Source: Nitrospinae bacterium CG11_big_fil_rev_8_21_14_0_20_45_15
GTDB taxonomy: Bacteria > Nitrospinota > Nitrospinia > Nitrospinales > VA-1
DNA: 64,000 bases
Assembly: GCA_002787235.1 (NCBI GenBank)
Contig: PCWG01000032.1
Span: forward strand, 62,001-126,000
Reading direction: 5' to 3'
Each line of letters opens with the position of its first letter. Within the stretch, counting starts at the first letter, position 1. The notes under the pieces were generated by a model, which was not told the DNA's origin, did not search any database, and was given only the letters and a program-made list of their open reading frames with translations. Made by a program: the position numbers and the translations under genes. Of this stretch, positions 61,047 to 64,000 are shown piece after piece.

Positions 61047-63448
61047 TTGCCCTCCAATAGGCCAGCTACTTCTTCGTTAAAAAATGTAGGATCGACAGAC
61101 AGGATCACTTTCTCAATATCCAACATGTCGGTGACCTGATTTTGAACTACAATGGTGCCCATGACTCCGTGGCGCGATCCAGATTTTTTGACCTTGATAT
61201 TCTCTTCGACAATATCGCAGATCTGATCGACAACCAGTGCCACACTCTTGTTGTTTCGGGTGTAAACGACTGCGTGCAGTTCTTCCCGACTTTCAGCCTC
61301 TCCACTGGAGGTGCCGAGCAAACTGCCAACATAAATCAGAGGCATGATCTCACCGCGGTATTGCACCACTTCCTGATCGCCGGAGTGTTCAATATTTTTT
61401 CGGTTGAACTCTTCAAGGCGTGCCACTTTGGACAAGGGAATCGCCATGCGTTGACCGCCAAGACCAATGATGAGCAAGGTTTGTCGGTCGCCTTCTTTCG
61501 AGGCACCATCGCCATGTGTTTCGGAACGCATTTTGGCCTGTGTCTGGGATATCACGCGGGCTTTGTGGGCCAGACCCATGACGTCGAGAATGAGAGCTAC
61601 ATTACCATCCCCCATGATCGTTGCTCCTGAGTAAGCGGAGATATTTTTGACCTGTTGACCCAGGGGTTTGACAACAATTTCTTCGGTATCGTTGATGGCT
61701 TCAACGACCAAACCAAAATGACGATCGTCGGCTTGCAAAACGACAATGTTGATGACGTCGGTTTTATCGACTTTTTCAACCCCTAATTCTTTATGCAGGT
61801 AAACCAGCGGAAGCAGTCTGCCCCGCAAACGGTACACAGGAGTGTCCTGGATTTTTTCAATTTTTGTTGCCGCCTGAGCACCGTCCAGTCGAACCAGTTC
61901 CAACAGGTTGACTTGAGGAATCGCATAGCGTCCGCCACCAGTGGCAACGGTCAATGCGGGAATGATGGCCAGTGTCAGGGGTATTTTTACTTTCAGAGTG
62001 GTTCCTTTGCCGTAAACGCTCTGAATATCTACTGTGCCGCCAATTTTTTCGATATTGGTGCGAACCACATCCATTCCAACGCCCCGGCCTGAGACGTTGG
62101 TGATTTTTTCAGCGGTAGAAAAGCCTGGCGCGAAAATCAGGTTGACGAATTCGCGGTTGCTCATTCGTGCGGCCTGTTCTTTGGTGATCAAACCCTTGCT
62201 CAGAGCTTTTTCTTTAATTTTATCGGGATTGATTCCGCCGCCGTCATCAATGATTTCAATATTGACTTGTCCGCCTTCATGGAAAGCTCGGAGCAGGAGA
62301 ACGCCTTCTTCCGGTTTCCCCCGTTCGGCGCGTACCTCAGCAGATTCGATTCCATGATCCACAGAGTTTCGGACAATGTGCGTCAGAGGATCTTTGATGG
62401 CTTCGATCAGAGTTTTATCGAGTTCGGTTTCTTTACCTTGCATCTCCAAACGCACTTTTTTTCCACAGGAAATAGACAGATCACGAACAATTCTGGGATA
62501 TTTGCTCCAGATGTTGCCAATCGGTTGCATACGCGTTTTCATAACGCTTTCCTGCAACTCGGAGGTGACGAGATTGAGATGTTGGGTGGTGGTTTGGAAA
62601 TTGGAATCGCGTGATTCGGGAGCGTACTGAAGGATCTGGTTGCGTGCGAGTACCAGCTCACCGACCAAATTCATGAGCGTGTCTAAAAGACTGACGTCTA
62701 CGCGGATGCTGGTATCGGCTACACCTCCGCCAGATTTTTGCGGTTCCGACTGTCTGCGCTGGCTCTCCTCACGTCTTTCCCCGTGTTGGGCCAGATGTTC
62801 GGCTTCTTTAACAGGGTCGCCTTCGCGCCGATCTTTGCCACGTTGTTCGACTTCGACGGTACTGTCATCATCCTCAGAGACGGGTTCAGGTGTTGCTTCA
62901 GCCACCACCTCGGCGACTTCAGGTTCTTCAGCAACGGCTGGGGTTTCCTCTGCCACAGGTTCCGGCGTTTCTTCAGCGACGGGTTCGGGGGTTTCTTCAG
63001 CAACGGTCTCGGTGCTTGCAGTTTTTGCGGCAGCGGGATCTATTTCGGAGACTTCGACAGATTCTCCATTTTGGAGGCGGGTCAGAGTTTCGACCAATTT
63101 GGAATAATCGACATTGCCTTCGTTGCGTTCATTTTCCAGACAATCCAGAATCTGGCGAATGGCATCTACCATGGCGAGCAAGGCACTTGTGCTGGTGGGA
63201 TTGAGTGTCAGTTCACCATCGCGCAACTTGCTCAATAAATTTTCGCCGACATGGGCGATGGATTCTAATTTAGAGAAACCTAAAAATCCGCAGGTTCCTT
63301 TGATCGTATGAATGGTTCGAAAAATACTGGCCAGTATGCTGGTTTCTTTCGGGTTTTGCTCCAGCTTCACGAGATCCAAATCAAGCTGGTCTAGATTTTC
63401 GTAACTCTCAACAAGAAACTCGCCAATAATAGCGTCCATCTCGTCCAT
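61043..63448 (-). CDS. cheA: Chemotaxis histidine kinase CheA with two CheW-like domains
   Basis: This 801-residue kinase has an HPt domain at residues 1-105, with His47 in 'FRTIHTIKGTCGFLGF'. A long acidic linker (about 135-245) with tandem 'PVAEETPE' units replaces the usual P2 domain. The dimerisation helix is 'LLDTLMNLVGELVLARNQIL', and the ATPase domain has 'HIVRNSVDHGIE', 'DDGGGINPDKI' and 'GRGVGMDVVR'. Two CheW-like modules (about 505-640 and 660-795) close the protein, where most CheA proteins have one. No CheY or methyltransferase is adjacent. Confidence 0.93.
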   Translation of the reverse strand: MDEMDAIIGEFLVESYENLDQLDLDLVKLEQNPKETSILASIFRTIHTIKGTCGFLGFSKLESIAHVGENLLSKLRDGELTLNPTSTSALLAMVDAIRQILDCLENERNEGNVDYSKLVETLTRLQNGESVEVSEIDPAAAKTASTETVAEETPEPVAEETPEPVAEETPAVAEEPEVAEVVAEATPEPVSEDDDSTVEVEQRGKDRREGDPVKEAEHLAQHGERREESQRRQSEPQKSGGGVADTSIRVDVSLLDTLMNLVGELVLARNQILQYAPESRDSNFQTTTQHLNLVTSELQESVMKTRMQPIGNIWSKYPRIVRDLSISCGKKVRLEMQGKETELDKTLIEAIKDPLTHIVRNSVDHGIESAEVRAERGKPEEGVLLLRAFHEGGQVNIEIIDDGGGINPDKIKEKALSKGLITKEQAARMSNREFVNLIFAPGFSTAEKITNVSGRGVGMDVVRTNIEKIGGTVDIQSVYGKGTTLKVKIPLTLAIIPALTVATGGGRYAIPQVNLLELVRLDGAQAATKIEKIQDTPVYRLRGRLLPLVYLHKELGVEKVDKTDVINIVVLQADDRHFGLVVEAINDTEEIVVKPLGQQVKNISAYSGATIMGDGNVALILDVMGLAHKARVISQTQAKMRSETHGDGASKEGDRQTLLIIGLGGQRMAIPLSKVARLEEFNRKNIEHSGDQEVVQYRGEIMPLIYVGSLLGTSSGEAESREELHAVVYTRNNKSVALVVDQICDIVEENIKVKKSGSRHGVMGTIVVQNQVTDMLDIEKVILSVDPTFFNEEVAGLLEGN

Positions 63449-63797
63449 GATCGTGGCTCCATAAACATACAGTTATTGAAATGGATTCCGTGCTTTGAAA
63501 TGCTGTTATATGTACAGGGTAAGTAAACTTGATTAAAAATGCAACATTAAATTATTCGGATAACAGGTCATAAATTGAGCCATAAATGGTGTGCGTATTG
63601 GCTTGGGTGAATGGATGTTGCGTTTGTATTTTAAGGGATACTCTTAATAACGAATAGCCAGGAGAGCACTGCAAAAAGGGTATGATGCGAGGTTGCGGGG
63701 GCTGGTTTGGAATAATTTACAGCTTTCTTTACCAAGATTCCTGCATTATATATATGTAAACGTATTTTTATACATTCACAGAATTGTAAATCATCCG
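63449..63797. other. Intergenic region between cheA and the edge lipoprotein gene
   Basis: I see no gene here. The AT-rich part near 63740-63770 (TATATATATG and similar) could be the promoter of the plus-strand gene at 63798, and the cheA promoter must lie at the left side. Confidence 0.4.
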
Positions 63798-64000
63798 ATG
63801 AAAAAAACTTTTCGTTACGCGCTTTATTTGCTGGTGGTAATACAGGCCTCTTGTGTGGACAATACACCCCCGCCAGATATTTTCCAGCTTCCCATGACTT
63901 ACAAGGTAGGTAAAAAACCTTCGGCATTGTTTTCAGAAGATCTGAATAATGACGGATTTCCCGATCTCATGGTTGCCAATTCTGCGAGCGATACGCTCAG
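63798..64000 (+). CDS. Lipoprotein with FG-GAP/VCBS-like repeat, 5' part only
   Basis: The gene starts at the ATG at 63798 and runs off the right edge after 67 codons. The N-terminal 'MKKTFRYALYLLVVIQASC' is a lipoprotein signal with Cys19. A Pro-rich spacer follows, then 'ALFSEDLNNDGFPDLMVAN', a calcium-binding-type FG-GAP/VCBS repeat that usually builds a beta propeller. The protein is probably exposed at the cell surface. The rest and thus the full function lie outside the window. Confidence 0.75.
   Translation, partial: MKKTFRYALYLLVVIQASCVDNTPPPDIFQLPMTYKVGKKPSALFSEDLNNDGFPDLMVANSASDTL

Overview
The window comes from a Gram-negative bacterium. It carries an outer-membrane and lipid A block (bamA, skp, fabZ, lpxA, lpxI, lpxB), a Gram-negative type YidC, and a glnB-glnA-glnE nitrogen block. 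Base composition is moderate, with several clearly AT-rich inserts. The mix resembles marine chemolithotrophs of the Nitrospinota type, but this is an impression from gene content and not a sequence-proven assignment.

Region 1-6361 is a prophage fragment: the 3' end of a tail-fibre gene, a tail assembly chaperone-like gene, a small membrane-anchored protein, a possibly leaderless single-domain response regulator, a CI/LexA-type repressor, and a divergent early operon (Rad50-like ATPase, small Cys protein, sigma-like helix-turn-helix protein). No integrase, terminase or capsid gene is visible. An unknown 617-aa protein (6457-8310) and a gene-poor AT-rich stretch follow.

Region 9082-13643 holds two lipoproteins, a HAD phosphatase, a radical SAM protein and a TrpD-like protein. 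Region 13777-16566 is an accessory island: an AT-rich three-gene cassette plus an IS3 remnant, enclosed by 123-bp inverted copies of the 5' end of a REP-associated (Y1) transposase gene. Region 16615-20839 is the conserved mnmE-yidC-yidD-rnpA-rpmH block. Region 21203-22927 has a candidate small RNA, a DUF3800 protein with a possible BECR-like partner, and a solitary ParD-type antitoxin.

Region 23111-33250 holds a flavin disulfide oxidoreductase, a TPR protein, a Rieske-like protein with cysteines in place of histidines, an ABC exporter, a B12-type radical SAM protein, a PhnW-like transaminase and a CoA-disulfide reductase with a rhodanese domain. Region 33401-37952 is a probable light/B12-type regulon: a secreted His-rich duplicated protein, a MerR/B12-fold regulator, a CbiX-like chelatase, an SDR-SRPBCC fusion and a DUF4149 protein, with repeated TCTAGA sites upstream. 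A HEPN-like gene bracketed by REP-like repeats (38142-38660) and phosphonopyruvate decarboxylase follow.

Region 40301-64000 is mostly housekeeping: a PilZ protein, truncated haemoglobin, an MBL-fold hydrolase that appears to start at AUU, a degenerate ADP-ribosylglycohydrolase, clpC, the envelope block, glnB-glnA-glnE, and cheW-cheA. A lipoprotein gene runs off the right edge.
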